Below are positions 7,656 to 17,261 of a stretch of 64,000 bases of DNA, in pieces. A program made the translations under genes and the position numbers. The stretch is from Lachnospiraceae bacterium (GTDB taxonomy: Bacteria > Bacillota_A > Clostridia > Lachnospirales > Lachnospiraceae). Where the stretch lies: NCBI GenBank assembly GCA_017626435.1, contig JAGAIR010000010.1, forward strand, positions 62,001-126,000, written 5' to 3'. Numbering within the stretch: position 1 is the stretch's first letter; each line of letters starts with the position of its first letter. The notes under the pieces were generated by a model. The model had not been told where the DNA came from and did no database searches. It worked only from the letters and a program-made list of their open reading frames with translations.

Positions 7656-9809
7656 ATGTCGATTAGAATTGCATTAGCAGGTAATCCAAACTGCGGAAAA
7701 ACAACATTATTTAACGCACTGACGGGTTCCAACCAGTTTGTTGGTAACTGGCCTGGTGTAACGGTGGAGAAAAAAGAAGGAAAGTTAAAAGGACATAAGG
7801 ATGTAGTAATCATGGATTTACCGGGTATTTATTCCCTGTCTCCTTATACATTAGAGGAAGTAGTGGCAAGAAATTACCTGATTACAGAGAGACCAGATGC
7901 GATCATCAATATTATTGATGGCACGAATATTGAAAGAAACCTGTACCTGTCAACGCAGTTGATGGAATTAGGGATTCCGGTTATCATGGCTGTAAATATG
8001 ATTGATGTGCTGGAGAAGACAGGAGATAAGATACATATTGATAAGCTGAGTCAAAAATTGGGTTGTGAAGTAGTAGAGATTTCTGCTTTGAAGGGGACTG
8101 GCGTCCAAAAAGCTGCTGAAAAGGCAGTAGGACTGGCGCAGAGGAAATCAGTAGGAGTTCCGGTACATGAGTTCGACCCTGATGTAGAAAAAGCGATTCA
8201 GGATGTGGAAGACAGATTAGGTTCTGATATTCCGGAATCTCAGAAAAGATTTTTTGCCATTAAGCTGTTGGAAAAGGATGACAAAATATCTGTTCAAATG
8301 AAAAAGGTGCCGGATGTTTCTTCGGAAATAGCATATCTGGAAGAAAAATACGATGATGATACAGAAAGTATTATTACCAATGAAAGATATGTATATATTT
8401 CTTCTATTATTGAAGAGTGTGTTACAAAGAACAAGAAGAAAGCATTGACGACATCTGATAAAATTGACCGTATTGTAACAAACAGATGGCTTGCACTGCC
8501 GATTTTTGCTGCAGTCATGTTTCTGGTATATTATGTTTCTGTTACGACAGTAGGTGACTGGGTGACTGGATGGACCAATGACACGTTGTTTGGTGAATGG
8601 ATTGTTCCGGGCGTTACAAGTGGGCTGGAAGCAATCCACTGTGCTGATTGGCTTACAAGCCTTATTGCTGACGGTATTGTCGGCGGTGTTGGTGCAGTTC
8701 TCGGTTTCGTGCCACAGATGCTGATTCTGTTCATTTTCCTGGCATTTTTAGAGGCTTGTGGATATATGGCGCGAGTTGCATTTATTATGGACAGAATTTT
8801 CAGAAAATTTGGTCTTTCCGGTAAATCCTTTATTCCGATGCTGATCGGTAGCGGATGTGGTGTGCCGGGTGTTATGGCATCGCGTACCATTGAAAATGAC
8901 AGAGATCGTAAAATGACAGTTATGACAACTACATTTGTTCCTTGTGGAGCAAAACTTCCAATCATTGCATTGATCGCCGGAGCATTTTTTGACAATGCAG
9001 GCTGGGTTTCATGGAGTTCTTACTTTGTTGGGATTGCAGCGATTATCTGTTCTGGTATTATTTTAAAGAAGACAAAAATGTTTGAAGGAGACCCTGCCCC
9101 GTTCGTTATGGAGCTGCCTGCGTATCATCTGCCTACAGTAGGCAATGTTCTTAGAAGTATGTGGGAGCGTGGATGGTCGTTCATTAAGAAGGCGGGTACT
9201 ATTATCCTTCTTTCTACTATTGTATTGTGGTTCCTGCAGGGATTTGGATGGGCAGATGGAAAGTTTGGTATGCTGGATGCAGAGCAGCTTGACAGCAGTA
9301 TCTTAGCAGCAATTGGTAAAGTGATTGCACCGATTTTTGCACCACTTGGTTTTGGTGATTGGAAGATGGCAGTAGCAGCAGTAACAGGACTGATTGCAAA
9401 AGAGAACGTTGTTGCTACCTTTGGTATCCTGTTTGGTTTTGCTGAGGTTGCTGAGGACGGAGCAGAAATCTGGAGCCAGCTTGCAGCAACGATCACTCCA
9501 GTGGCAGCTTATGCATTCCTGGTATTTAATCTGTTGTGTGCGCCTTGTTTTGCAGCAATGGGTGCCATTAAGCGTGAGATGAACAACACCAAATGGTTCT
9601 GGTTTGCAATCGGATACCAGACAGTGCTTGCATATCTTGTATCGCTTTGTATTTACCAGATCGGTACTCTGATTTCAGCGGGTACCTTTGGAGTGGGAAC
9701 AGTCATTGCGTTTATCCTGATAATTGTGTTTATCTATCTCTTATTCAGGCCTCATCAGGAAAGTAAAACATTAAAAATTGACAGTAAAGCATTAGCTGGT
9801 GCAAAATAG
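7656..9809 (+). CDS. feoB: Ferrous iron transport protein B
   Basis: FeoB, 717 residues. The N-terminal G domain has G1 GNPNCGKTTLFN, the switch region NWPGVTVEKKEG, G3 DLPGIYSLSPYT and G4 NMID, followed by the helical regulatory domain. The membrane part carries the Gate core (VPQMLILFIFLAFLEACGYMARVAF) and the conserved SGCGVPGVMASRT and CAPCFAAMGAIKREM segments. It imports Fe2+ across the cytoplasmic membrane, controlled by GTP hydrolysis. The length is close to normal for the family. It follows two feoA genes, and an operator-like palindrome precedes it. Confidence 0.97.
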   Translation: MSIRIALAGNPNCGKTTLFNALTGSNQFVGNWPGVTVEKKEGKLKGHKDVVIMDLPGIYSLSPYTLEEVVARNYLITERPDAIINIIDGTNIERNLYLSTQLMELGIPVIMAVNMIDVLEKTGDKIHIDKLSQKLGCEVVEISALKGTGVQKAAEKAVGLAQRKSVGVPVHEFDPDVEKAIQDVEDRLGSDIPESQKRFFAIKLLEKDDKISVQMKKVPDVSSEIAYLEEKYDDDTESIITNERYVYISSIIEECVTKNKKKALTTSDKIDRIVTNRWLALPIFAAVMFLVYYVSVTTVGDWVTGWTNDTLFGEWIVPGVTSGLEAIHCADWLTSLIADGIVGGVGAVLGFVPQMLILFIFLAFLEACGYMARVAFIMDRIFRKFGLSGKSFIPMLIGSGCGVPGVMASRTIENDRDRKMTVMTTTFVPCGAKLPIIALIAGAFFDNAGWVSWSSYFVGIAAIICSGIILKKTKMFEGDPAPFVMELPAYHLPTVGNVLRSMWERGWSFIKKAGTIILLSTIVLWFLQGFGWADGKFGMLDAEQLDSSILAAIGKVIAPIFAPLGFGDWKMAVAAVTGLIAKENVVATFGILFGFAEVAEDGAEIWSQLAATITPVAAYAFLVFNLLCAPCFAAMGAIKREMNNTKWFWFAIGYQTVLAYLVSLCIYQIGTLISAGTFGVGTVIAFILIIVFIYLLFRPHQESKTLKIDSKALAGAK

Positions 9810-9878
9810 TCTATTGGTGATTGTGTTTTCTCTGTTGGTATGGTGATTTGAATGGATATTAGCAGAAGGAAGAAAGGC

Positions 9879-10028
9879 ATGGTGATTTTTATGGGAACAT
9901 GGATTGTTGGAGCAATTGTACTTGGTATTGTGTATCTGGTGATTCGCAGCATGATTCGCGATAAAAAGAATGGAAAGTCATTGCAGTGTGGCGGGGACTG
10001 CTCCCATTGCGGAGGACATTGCCGATGA
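9879..10028 (+). CDS. FeoB-associated Cys-rich membrane protein
   Basis: A 49-residue protein. One membrane helix (TWIVGAIVLGIVYLVI) is followed by a basic stretch and a Cys-rich tail, LQCGGDCSHCGGHCR. This pattern is typical of the small proteins found after feoB in Clostridia and may handle iron at the membrane. The ATG at 9879 has an AGGAAG site 8 bases upstream. ATGs at 9852 and 9891 are in-frame alternatives. Its stop overlaps the start of the Fur-like gene (ATGA), so the two are coupled. Confidence 0.85.
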   Translation: MVIFMGTWIVGAIVLGIVYLVIRSMIRDKKNGKSLQCGGDCSHCGGHCR

Positions 10029-10456
10029 TGCAGAAAGAACTGATCATTCAGAAATTACGAGAGCAGGGATGCAGGATTACCAAGCAAAGATTAATGCTTC
10101 TGGATATTATTCTTGAGGAAGATTGTTCCTGCTGTAAAGAGATATACTATAAGGCATCCAAGCTGGATAAAAAAATTGGTTCTGCGACAGTATATCGTAT
10201 GATTAATACGTTAGAAGAAATCGGAGCGATTAACCGGAAGAATATGTATAAGATTACCTGCGGTCCGGAGTGTGAAGAAACAGATTGCGAGATAGGAAAC
10301 GCATGTACCATAAAATTAGATGATGGATCTGTGATAGAATTGTCTGCACGTAAGTGGAGCCAGATTATTCAGACAGGATTAAATGCCAGTGGATATGCCA
10401 ATGGACGTCAGATCCATAGTGTAGAAACAAGACCGTGCAAATGTACCAGGGCTTGA
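10025..10456 (+). CDS. Fur-family transcriptional regulator
   Basis: A 143-residue protein with a Fur winged helix: LREQGCRITKQRLMLLDIIL, then the recognition region GSATVYRMINTLEEIGAINR. The C-terminal part is unusual: the His-rich HHHHD dimerisation motif of typical Fur is absent, and Cys are abundant (EDCSCC, CGPECEETDCEIGNAC, RPCKC). It ends the feo operon and shares an ATGA overlap with the Cys-rich protein gene. A Fur-type regulator together with a DtxR-type one suggests two layers of control on this iron locus. The start at 10025 is preferred over an upstream in-frame ATG that runs through the Cys-rich protein gene. Confidence 0.85.
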   Translation: MMQKELIIQKLREQGCRITKQRLMLLDIILEEDCSCCKEIYYKASKLDKKIGSATVYRMINTLEEIGAINRKNMYKITCGPECEETDCEIGNACTIKLDDGSVIELSARKWSQIIQTGLNASGYANGRQIHSVETRPCKCTRA

Positions 10457-10505
10457 AAAGCTTTGGCGGCAAAATAAGCTGATAAGGAAAATATAACATA
10501 TGCCT

Positions 10506-10538
10506 GAGGGCAGACAAATCTGAAATTTGTCTGCCCTC
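10506..10538 (+). terminator. Terminator of the feo operon
   Basis: A perfect 14-base stem (GAGGGCAGACAAAT with its complement at 10525-10538) has a 5-base loop and is followed by a short, weak T-rich run. Confidence 0.75.
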
Positions 10539-10679
10539 TTCTGTTGTCAGTTCTGTTCTTTGCTCTGGTAAATAGATAGGGGCTGGTTTTTTATCACCGA
10601 AAAGCACTTTTCAATATAATGTAAGGGAGTTATACTAGAGAGAACAGAACTTTTAGTTGGAACGGAAAAGGAGTCATAT

Positions 10680-11480
10680 ATGATAAGCAGTGAGTCAAAT
10701 CCACAGATAAAGGAATTGGTAAAATTACAGAAAAATGCAAGACAACGGCGTAAAAGTAAATGTTTTGTCACAGAAGGGATTAAACTGACAAGAGAAGCAG
10801 CATCTTATGGGAAATTACAGAAGATCTACATAGGCGAACATCTTTACCGGCAGGAATGGAGTGCGAAAATGGAACAGGAGGTGTCTGAAGAGTTTGCTGG
10901 CGCACTGGTAGAAATAGTCTCACAGCATATACTGGAGCAGATTTCAGAAACTGTGACACCGCAGGGAATCCTTGGTGTGGTAAAGATGCCAGAGTATACC
11001 CTGGAGGAGATCCTTTCGGATGAAAAGGCTGTCTTTCTTTTATTGGATGCACTTCGGGATCCGGGAAATCTGGGAACCATCCTTCGTACCAGTGAAGGGG
11101 CGGGCATGTCCGGAGTGATTCTCAGCAGGGAAAGTGTAGATGTTTTTAATCCTAAGGTGGTTCGCTCAACGATGGGAGCGATTTTCCGTGTTCCTTTTGT
11201 TTATGTAGAAAATCTTTCCCAGACTATAGAGAAGATGAAAGGAAAAGGCATCTCGGTATATGGGACAATGATGGAGGGAAGTGAATGCTATGATCAGGTT
11301 GATTACCGGAAACCATCTGGAATAGTGATTGGAAATGAAGCAAATGGTATTTCCTGGGAAGTAAGTGAAAGTTTGACAGGACGTATCCGTATTCCGATGG
11401 GTGGCAGTCTGGAATCCCTCAATGCAGCAGTAGCAGCGGCAGTTGTGATGTATGAAGCAGCACGTCAGAGGAGGGGGTGA
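10680..11480 (+). CDS. TrmH/SpoU-family RNA 2'-O-methyltransferase
   Basis: A 266-residue protein. An N-terminal substrate-binding domain (SSESNPQIKELVKLQ, then KSKCFVTEGIKL) precedes the SpoU methyltransferase domain with its trefoil-knot motifs: LLLDALRDPGNLGTILRTSEGAG, VVRSTMGAIFRVPF, IVIGNEANGIS and IRIPMGGSLESLNAAVAAAVVMYEA. These enzymes use S-adenosylmethionine to methylate a ribose in 23S rRNA or tRNA. The N-terminal domain resembles the rRNA-type (TsnR/RlmB-like) members; the exact site is not predictable. Confidence 0.92.
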   Translation: MISSESNPQIKELVKLQKNARQRRKSKCFVTEGIKLTREAASYGKLQKIYIGEHLYRQEWSAKMEQEVSEEFAGALVEIVSQHILEQISETVTPQGILGVVKMPEYTLEEILSDEKAVFLLLDALRDPGNLGTILRTSEGAGMSGVILSRESVDVFNPKVVRSTMGAIFRVPFVYVENLSQTIEKMKGKGISVYGTMMEGSECYDQVDYRKPSGIVIGNEANGISWEVSESLTGRIRIPMGGSLESLNAAVAAAVVMYEAARQRRG

Positions 11481-11505
11481 TGGACTTTTAAATAATATTA
11501 TGTAA

Positions 11506-11534
11506 TTGACATTTATTCATATGGCTGGTATTAT
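11506..11534 (+). promoter_or_regulatory. Promoter of the GH5 cellulase gene
   Basis: TTGACA (11506-11511) and TATTAT (11529-11534) are spaced by exactly 17 bases. Transcription from here would give a leader of about 250 bases before the cellulase start. Confidence 0.6.
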
Positions 11535-11593
11535 AAAATAGTAAATTTACATAAAAATAATAAAATATTTTTGGATTTTTTGTTGAAATGTTA

Positions 11594-11620
11594 GGGCTGT
11601 CATGCAAAGTGTGACAGCCC
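11594..11620 (+). other. Hairpin in the long leader of the cellulase gene
   Basis: The 309 bases between 11480 and 11790 hold no gene. The clearest structure is a perfect 9-base stem GGGCTGTCA/TGACAGCCC with a 9-base loop. No clear T-run follows it on the plus strand. It may be an attenuator or stability element. I could not match the leader to a known riboswitch. Confidence 0.5.
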
Positions 11621-11789
11621 TTAACAAAAAGTAGGGGATTTTTATTATGAATTCAAAGGCATAAAGATAATAGCCGGAGAATTTGGGAGTATTGTCTATG
11701 TTTAATAGAAAGGAGGAGAAGACCAGGAAAAGAGTACAAATGAGAAGAAACCGAATAGGTACATTGAGAGAAAGAAAGGAGACGAAACA

Positions 11790-14700
11790 ATGAAGAGACG
11801 TTTTCGGAAAGCGTTAGCATCTGTCCTTACATTGGCTGTTGTACTGACTTCAGTAACATGGCCAGATGCAGCGAAGGCTTCTGCAGCGGTTACGCAGCCA
11901 GAAGAAGGATTATTGGAGAAGAACATTTTAACAGAATCTGGTAAGAAATTAACATCAAATGACAGTTCCCATGATAAAGTTGAAAATGGAGAGACGAAAT
12001 ATGATGGATATCTACAGACAGTAAATATTGGAGATGCGACTGGAAAATATTTTAAGGTGTCTTATAAAACAGAGGGGACACCGGCAGCAGAGACTAAAGT
12101 ATTTACCTTCCAGCCGTTTGATACAGGCTGGAATGGATGGGAGGATAATATTATTACCATCGGAGATTCCCAGATGGATAGTGGAAAAGGCGAATATGTT
12201 GCATACATATCCATTGATGCCATCAAGAAGTCTTATACAAAGACTGGAACATTGAAAGGAATTAATCTCTCCTTTTTCCAAAAGGAGCCAGCAATTACTC
12301 TGACAGGATTTTCTATGCTGGTAGAGCCGACAGATGATGAGATTCAGGCTGAAAAGGATAAAGAGGCAGAGGATGCTGTCACTATATTTGATGATGAAGC
12401 AAAGACAGTTGAAGGTCACGAAACCTTGCAGGAGTTTGCTTTAGCAGATCTGCAGAGTGCAAACCCAAATCTTACTCTGGATAAGATAGGCAGTGCGAAA
12501 GTTACCGTATATATCCATGTAACAAAGAGTTCCCCTTATTCCAGATTAAAGGTCCGGGGTGGAAACCTCAGCACAGGCAGTTTTTCAAATAAAGAACTCA
12601 TTGGTAAGAAAAATACAAGAAATGCAGGCAGAAATAATGCGCATTATCTCCATCTGGGATATCGTACCAGTGGTGGTTATGGTTCTGGTATGGGTGTAGC
12701 CGGCAGTGGAAATTACAAATTTGAAACGACTTCTGTCAATAAAGGATCAGATGATAATACAGCAGGTATTCGTCTGACACGTATGACCACAGATGTGGAA
12801 GCTTATATGATAGGAATTGTCTTCGGCTCTGTTGGATCAGTATCCATCGACCAGTCAGGAAATGTTACCAATGGTTTTGATGAAACTTCTGCCAATGTAG
12901 AGTCATGGAATCTGGATGATAGTGATTATACTGATGAAGAATATGAGGAAGCAAATAAAGAAGCTATTGAGAAAGAGAAAAAAGAGAGAGAAGCTGCAAG
13001 GGCTGGTCTTAAGTCCGCCATTGATGCATGCAAGGCATTTAAGGATACAGAGTATGAGGCAGATTCTATCGCTAAAGTACAGGCAGCGATTCCAGCAGCA
13101 GAGGAAGCTTATGCCAAGGAAGATGATACCAAGGCTAATTACCGTGCCGCAAGAGATGCTTTAGAGAAGGTACGTGCCGCTATGGTGCCTAAGATGACAA
13201 CGGATGAGGGAAATCCAAAACAGTTCCGTGTGTTGAGCAAGAAAGAGGTCATTGCAGAAATGGGTGCCGGCATTAACCTGGGAAATACCCTGGATGGACA
13301 TTCCGGTATGACGCCGGAGGAGACGAGCTGGCAGGCGTACAAGACAACAAAAGCTTACATTAAAGCGCTTCATGATGCCGGATACAATACGGTTCGTGTT
13401 CCTGTTACCTGGGGAACCATGATCAATGAAGATTTTTCCATTAATGAAACATGGATGAACCGTGTACAGGAGATCGTGGATTATTGTACCGATCAGGATA
13501 TGTATTGTATCATCAACATCCATCATGATGGCGCTGCAAACCATGATAATCGTGGAAATAATACTCCAGCCTGCTGGTTAGATACTTATGCATCTGACAT
13601 TGAGGGCGTTTATGCAAAATTTGCCGGAACATGGAAGAGCATTGCAAACCGTTTCAAGGATTATGATGAGCATCTGATCTTTGAATCTATGAATGAAGTA
13701 ACGGATGCACATGATGGTACTGCAAATGAAGATACAGAGATTTTAAATAATTTAAATCAGATCTTTGTAAATACAGTTCGTTCTACCGGTTCCAATAATA
13801 TTAAGCGTTGGCTGGCATTTACCGGAAGATTTGCTACTTTTAGTACAGGAACAACAATGCCAGCAGATCCACTGGTGTCTTCCGATGCAGAAACAACACG
13901 TTTAATGTTCTCCGTTCATATCTATAAGGATAATTCATCCGTGAGATGGACTCGTGCCCAGTTAGTAACCTGGCAGACCTCTCTCAGTAGTACGGTAAAG
14001 AATGTTCAGGCGTTGTCCAATGACATACCGATTTATGTCGGAGAGTATGGAGTAAGACAGCAGGTACAGTCTGGTTCGGAAACCGGCTATAACAATGTAG
14101 AAAGAGCATTAAACAGTGAATTCTGTAACGCGGTAGCAAAGAGTTATGGTGTTTGCCCTGTTGTATGGGATCAGGGGGATGGAAACTATGTTACCACAAA
14201 GACAAATACAGGGCTGTTTAACTACTGGAACCGTCCGGCTATGGAACCTGTTTATGCCGACACGATTGAGGGTATGATGCGTGGTACTTATCTGGATCAT
14301 TCCGGTCAGGATTTAAGTACTATGATTAATGAGATTTACATGAGTTATGGTCATGCTTCGATCAGCGATAACAGTGTATCAACAAATCCAGAGATTACGG
14401 AGATCAGCAGTATTACAGTAGAAGATGAAAAACTTACAATGAAGGCAGGGGACTATCAGACCCTGAATGCTACTGTTGAACCAAGCAATACAAATGATGT
14501 GCTTTTATGGAGTACGGATGACGATGCCATTGTTACTGTATCGAATGGACATATTCATGCGAAGGCAGCAGGTATCACCACGATTCATGCTTATTCCCAG
14601 AGTAAATCTGTTACAAAGGATATTCAGGTGATAGTAAGCCCAAGTGGTAAGGATACCGCTACAGGTATTCAGACAGAAAAAGCATATTACGAGGTAACAG

Positions 14701-16382
14701 AGGGAGAAAGTGCACAGATCAATACAACACTTCTTCCGGCGGACAGTAAAGATACGATTACTTATACCTCATCTAACCCAGAGATAGCTACTGTAAGCAG
14801 CTCTGGTAAGATTAATGGTGAAAAGCCTGGAAGCACTTATATAATAGTTACGGCGGCCAGTGGTGTCAGCACGATTGTGAAAGTAAAGGTTGCAAGAAGT
14901 CCAAAGAGCAGTTCTGTAGATGTTGCATTAAATGTATTGATCGGCAGCATTACAGAAACAGGTAAGTCTGTTAATATTACTGGAGATGGTCAGTACGAGT
15001 TATCATATGACATGGATACGGAACTTTCTGAAGATGGTAAGACGGCAGGACTTACTGCACTGAAGGATATGACAGCTGTTTATATCAGAGACTGTAATAA
15101 GTTAAAACCAGTCGTCCAGTCAGCAAAAATCCGTTATGACGAGGTAATAGTAGATGGTACTAAACTGACATTGAAGAAAACATCTGCTATGGATGAGGAA
15201 GGATTTAAAAACCTTTTGAAGCCAAATGGACAGTTGGATAGTAACGATCCGATTAACGGCTGGGATGGAAGCGCTGTAGAAGAAGTGACAACCGATTCTA
15301 AGAAGCATACAGTTTCTTTCAACGATATAACAGATCCAAAGAAGATTACGGTTAAGTTTACTATTAAAGATATGGAATTCTTCCCTGTTGTAGAGAAGGA
15401 AAATGAAGCGACAGAAATGACCACATCCAGTGAAACAAAAATTGCACTGGCACAGGTTGGAGACAGTAGGGAAGTAGAGCTTACATTAGCACCAGCAGAT
15501 ACTGACTCTTTTGTTACATTCTATTCAACAAATTCTTCTGTTATTGCAGTAGACAGCACGGCAAAGGCAGTGGATGAGAATGGAAAAGTTAAAGTCAGTC
15601 TGACAGCGATCAGTGATGGTTTGGCAACAGTAACAGCCATTACAGAAAATGGATTAAAAGTATTCTTTTCTGTAGGTGTTGGCGATGTAGAAATACCGGA
15701 ACCGACAGATCCTACTCCAGATGGCTTAGATGGATCTACACCGGAAGATCCAACTCCTACGGAGGTTCCAGGGACTACAGAAACTCCGGGAAATACAGAG
15801 GCTCCAGGTGCTACAGGAACACCAGGAACTCCGGGGGTAACAGTTAAGGCAGAACAGACAATTACTGTAGCATCCTCTCTCAGCAAGGCGATTGGAAGTA
15901 AGGCGTTTAATCTGGGTGCAAAGACATCCGGTGATGGGCAGTTGTCCTATGCATCCTCTGATACAAAGGTTGCTGCTGTAGATGCCAGTGGAAAGGTTAC
16001 CGTTAAGAATTATGGTGTAACTAATATTACAATAACAGCAGCTGCTACAGCAGCCTATAATGAGGCAAAGGCAGTTTGTGTCCTTAAAGTAGTGCCAAAG
16101 GCTATGAAGATCAGTAAGGTAAAGGCATTAAAGGGTAAAAAGATGAAAGTGACCTGGAAACAGAATAAAAAGATAACAGGTTATCAGCTTCAGTATTCCC
16201 AGGATGCAAAGTTTAAAAAGAAAGCAAAGGCAGTTTCTATTACTAAAAATAAGACTACGTCAAAAGTGATCAAAGGTTTGAAGAAAGGGAAATATTATGT
16301 AAGGATTCGTGCTTATAAGAAGGTTGGTAAGACGAAGCTTTACAGCAGCTATTCTAAAGCGAAAAAGGTTACAGTAAAATAG
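11790..16382 (+). CDS. Secreted multidomain GH5 cellulase with Ig-like repeats
   Basis: A 1530-residue exported enzyme. The signal peptide covers about 1-34. An N-terminal beta-rich region (to about 395), perhaps carbohydrate binding, is followed by a charged helical linker. The GH5 catalytic domain spans about 478-830, with GAGINLGNTLDG, NTVRVPVTWG, INIHHDG, acid/base Glu636 in FESMNEV and nucleophile Glu752 in YVGEYGV. Bacterial Ig-like (BIG2) modules follow at about 870-1040, plus further Ig-like parts, a Pro/Thr-rich linker (about 1300-1352), another Ig-like module and a C-terminal fibronectin III-like domain (about 1445-1530). It hydrolyses beta-1,4-glucans outside the cell. No dockerin or LPXTG is seen, so attachment is probably through the C-terminal modules. 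The start has an AAAGGAG site. Confidence 0.93.
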   Translation: MKRRFRKALASVLTLAVVLTSVTWPDAAKASAAVTQPEEGLLEKNILTESGKKLTSNDSSHDKVENGETKYDGYLQTVNIGDATGKYFKVSYKTEGTPAAETKVFTFQPFDTGWNGWEDNIITIGDSQMDSGKGEYVAYISIDAIKKSYTKTGTLKGINLSFFQKEPAITLTGFSMLVEPTDDEIQAEKDKEAEDAVTIFDDEAKTVEGHETLQEFALADLQSANPNLTLDKIGSAKVTVYIHVTKSSPYSRLKVRGGNLSTGSFSNKELIGKKNTRNAGRNNAHYLHLGYRTSGGYGSGMGVAGSGNYKFETTSVNKGSDDNTAGIRLTRMTTDVEAYMIGIVFGSVGSVSIDQSGNVTNGFDETSANVESWNLDDSDYTDEEYEEANKEAIEKEKKEREAARAGLKSAIDACKAFKDTEYEADSIAKVQAAIPAAEEAYAKEDDTKANYRAARDALEKVRAAMVPKMTTDEGNPKQFRVLSKKEVIAEMGAGINLGNTLDGHSGMTPEETSWQAYKTTKAYIKALHDAGYNTVRVPVTWGTMINEDFSINETWMNRVQEIVDYCTDQDMYCIINIHHDGAANHDNRGNNTPACWLDTYASDIEGVYAKFAGTWKSIANRFKDYDEHLIFESMNEVTDAHDGTANEDTEILNNLNQIFVNTVRSTGSNNIKRWLAFTGRFATFSTGTTMPADPLVSSDAETTRLMFSVHIYKDNSSVRWTRAQLVTWQTSLSSTVKNVQALSNDIPIYVGEYGVRQQVQSGSETGYNNVERALNSEFCNAVAKSYGVCPVVWDQGDGNYVTTKTNTGLFNYWNRPAMEPVYADTIEGMMRGTYLDHSGQDLSTMINEIYMSYGHASISDNSVSTNPEITEISSITVEDEKLTMKAGDYQTLNATVEPSNTNDVLLWSTDDDAIVTVSNGHIHAKAAGITTIHAYSQSKSVTKDIQVIVSPSGKDTATGIQTEKAYYEVTEGESAQINTTLLPADSKDTITYTSSNPEIATVSSSGKINGEKPGSTYIIVTAASGVSTIVKVKVARSPKSSSVDVALNVLIGSITETGKSVNITGDGQYELSYDMDTELSEDGKTAGLTALKDMTAVYIRDCNKLKPVVQSAKIRYDEVIVDGTKLTLKKTSAMDEEGFKNLLKPNGQLDSNDPINGWDGSAVEEVTTDSKKHTVSFNDITDPKKITVKFTIKDMEFFPVVEKENEATEMTTSSETKIALAQVGDSREVELTLAPADTDSFVTFYSTNSSVIAVDSTAKAVDENGKVKVSLTAISDGLATVTAITENGLKVFFSVGVGDVEIPEPTDPTPDGLDGSTPEDPTPTEVPGTTETPGNTEAPGATGTPGTPGVTVKAEQTITVASSLSKAIGSKAFNLGAKTSGDGQLSYASSDTKVAAVDASGKVTVKNYGVTNITITAAATAAYNEAKAVCVLKVVPKAMKISKVKALKGKKMKVTWKQNKKITGYQLQYSQDAKFKKKAKAVSITKNKTTSKVIKGLKKGKYYVRIRAYKKVGKTKLYSSYSKAKKVTVK

Positions 16383-16417
16383 TCTGATCTTATCTTTGCA
16401 ATACAAAAGAGAAAGAG

Positions 16418-16456
16418 ACCGGAAGGACATGGTAAGACATGTTCTTTCGGTTTTTC
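16418..16456 (+). terminator. Terminator of the cellulase gene
   Basis: A 14-base stem with two G-U pairs (16418-16431 with 16438-16451) ends in a T-rich run, 36 bases after the cellulase stop. The following 200 bases up to 16653 show no further gene. Confidence 0.85.
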
Positions 16457-16652
16457 TTTATTTTGTCGAAGACAAAAATTGTCTCATTCAAAATGAAACA
16501 ACAACGCTATTCGGTTGTGGGGCAGAGCAAAACAGGGTTCAAATTTGCGTCATTTGGCTAATTGAACGAAAGCGATTCTAAGTCTTTGGGTATTGAAATA
16601 AACTGAAAAATAGGCTATAATGCTGACAGTCCATTACAAAGGGGGAGTGGTT

Positions 16653-17111
16653 ATGATTACAGCAGATAATATCATTATGTTTTGCTGGCTGATAGGACTG
16701 ATAGTATTTTTGATCATTGAAATTATCACTCTTGGTCTTACTACGATCTGGTTTGCTGGTGGTGCATTGGTTGCGTTTATTGCCTCCTTGCTTGGCATGC
16801 CGGTGATAGTACAGATTATCTTGTTCTTCGTCGTCTCATTTGTGTTACTTTTCTTTACCAGACCATTTATTCAAAAACATTTGAATAATAGCCGGGAAAA
16901 GACAAATGTAAACAGCATGATCGGCAAAGAGGGGAAGGTGATTGAAGCAGTTGATAATTTTAACGGAAAGGGACGCATTTTTGTAAATGGCATGGAATGG
17001 AGTGCCAGAGCAGAAAAGGAGGATACGAAGATTCCGGTAGATTCCCGTGTGATCATTAAGGAAATCCAGGGTGTCAAGGCAATCGTACTTCCCGTAGAAG
17101 AGGAAAGATAG
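16653..17111 (+). CDS. NfeD-family membrane protein
   Basis: A 152-residue protein. Two or three membrane helices (IIMFCWLIGLIVFLIIEIITLG, TIWFAGGALVAFIASLLG, VIVQIILFFVVSFVLLFF) precede an OB-fold NfeD domain (SMIGKEGKVIEAVDNFNGKGRIFVNGMEWSA). The ATG at 16653 follows a GGGGGAG site; an upstream in-frame ATG at 16620 lacks one. NfeD proteins partner with SPFH/stomatin proteins, and one is encoded directly downstream, so the two probably form a membrane microdomain complex. Confidence 0.9.
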   Translation: MITADNIIMFCWLIGLIVFLIIEIITLGLTTIWFAGGALVAFIASLLGMPVIVQIILFFVVSFVLLFFTRPFIQKHLNNSREKTNVNSMIGKEGKVIEAVDNFNGKGRIFVNGMEWSARAEKEDTKIPVDSRVIIKEIQGVKAIVLPVEEER

Positions 17112-17261
17112 GAAGGTTACAGGTGGGAAAAAGGCAGATTTGTTGAAAATCTCACACAGGAGTAGCAAGGAAAAGGATGAAAACAAAAGAACTGGTTTGT
17201 GTATGTGCTGCGTCACAGACTGATGGTTAACATGAGCAGCTCAGAAGGGAAAGGTAAAAGT

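Noticed and set aside
8217..8995. Minus-strand frames of 140 and 154 residues inside feoB
   Set aside because: The plus strand encodes well-conserved FeoB motifs throughout; the opposite frames show no protein features.
11594..11690. Possible cyclic-di-GMP (GEMM) riboswitch in the cellulase leader, from GCAAAG and ATAGCCGG-like pieces
   Set aside because: The pieces are not in the right order or structure, and the first half of the aptamer is missing.
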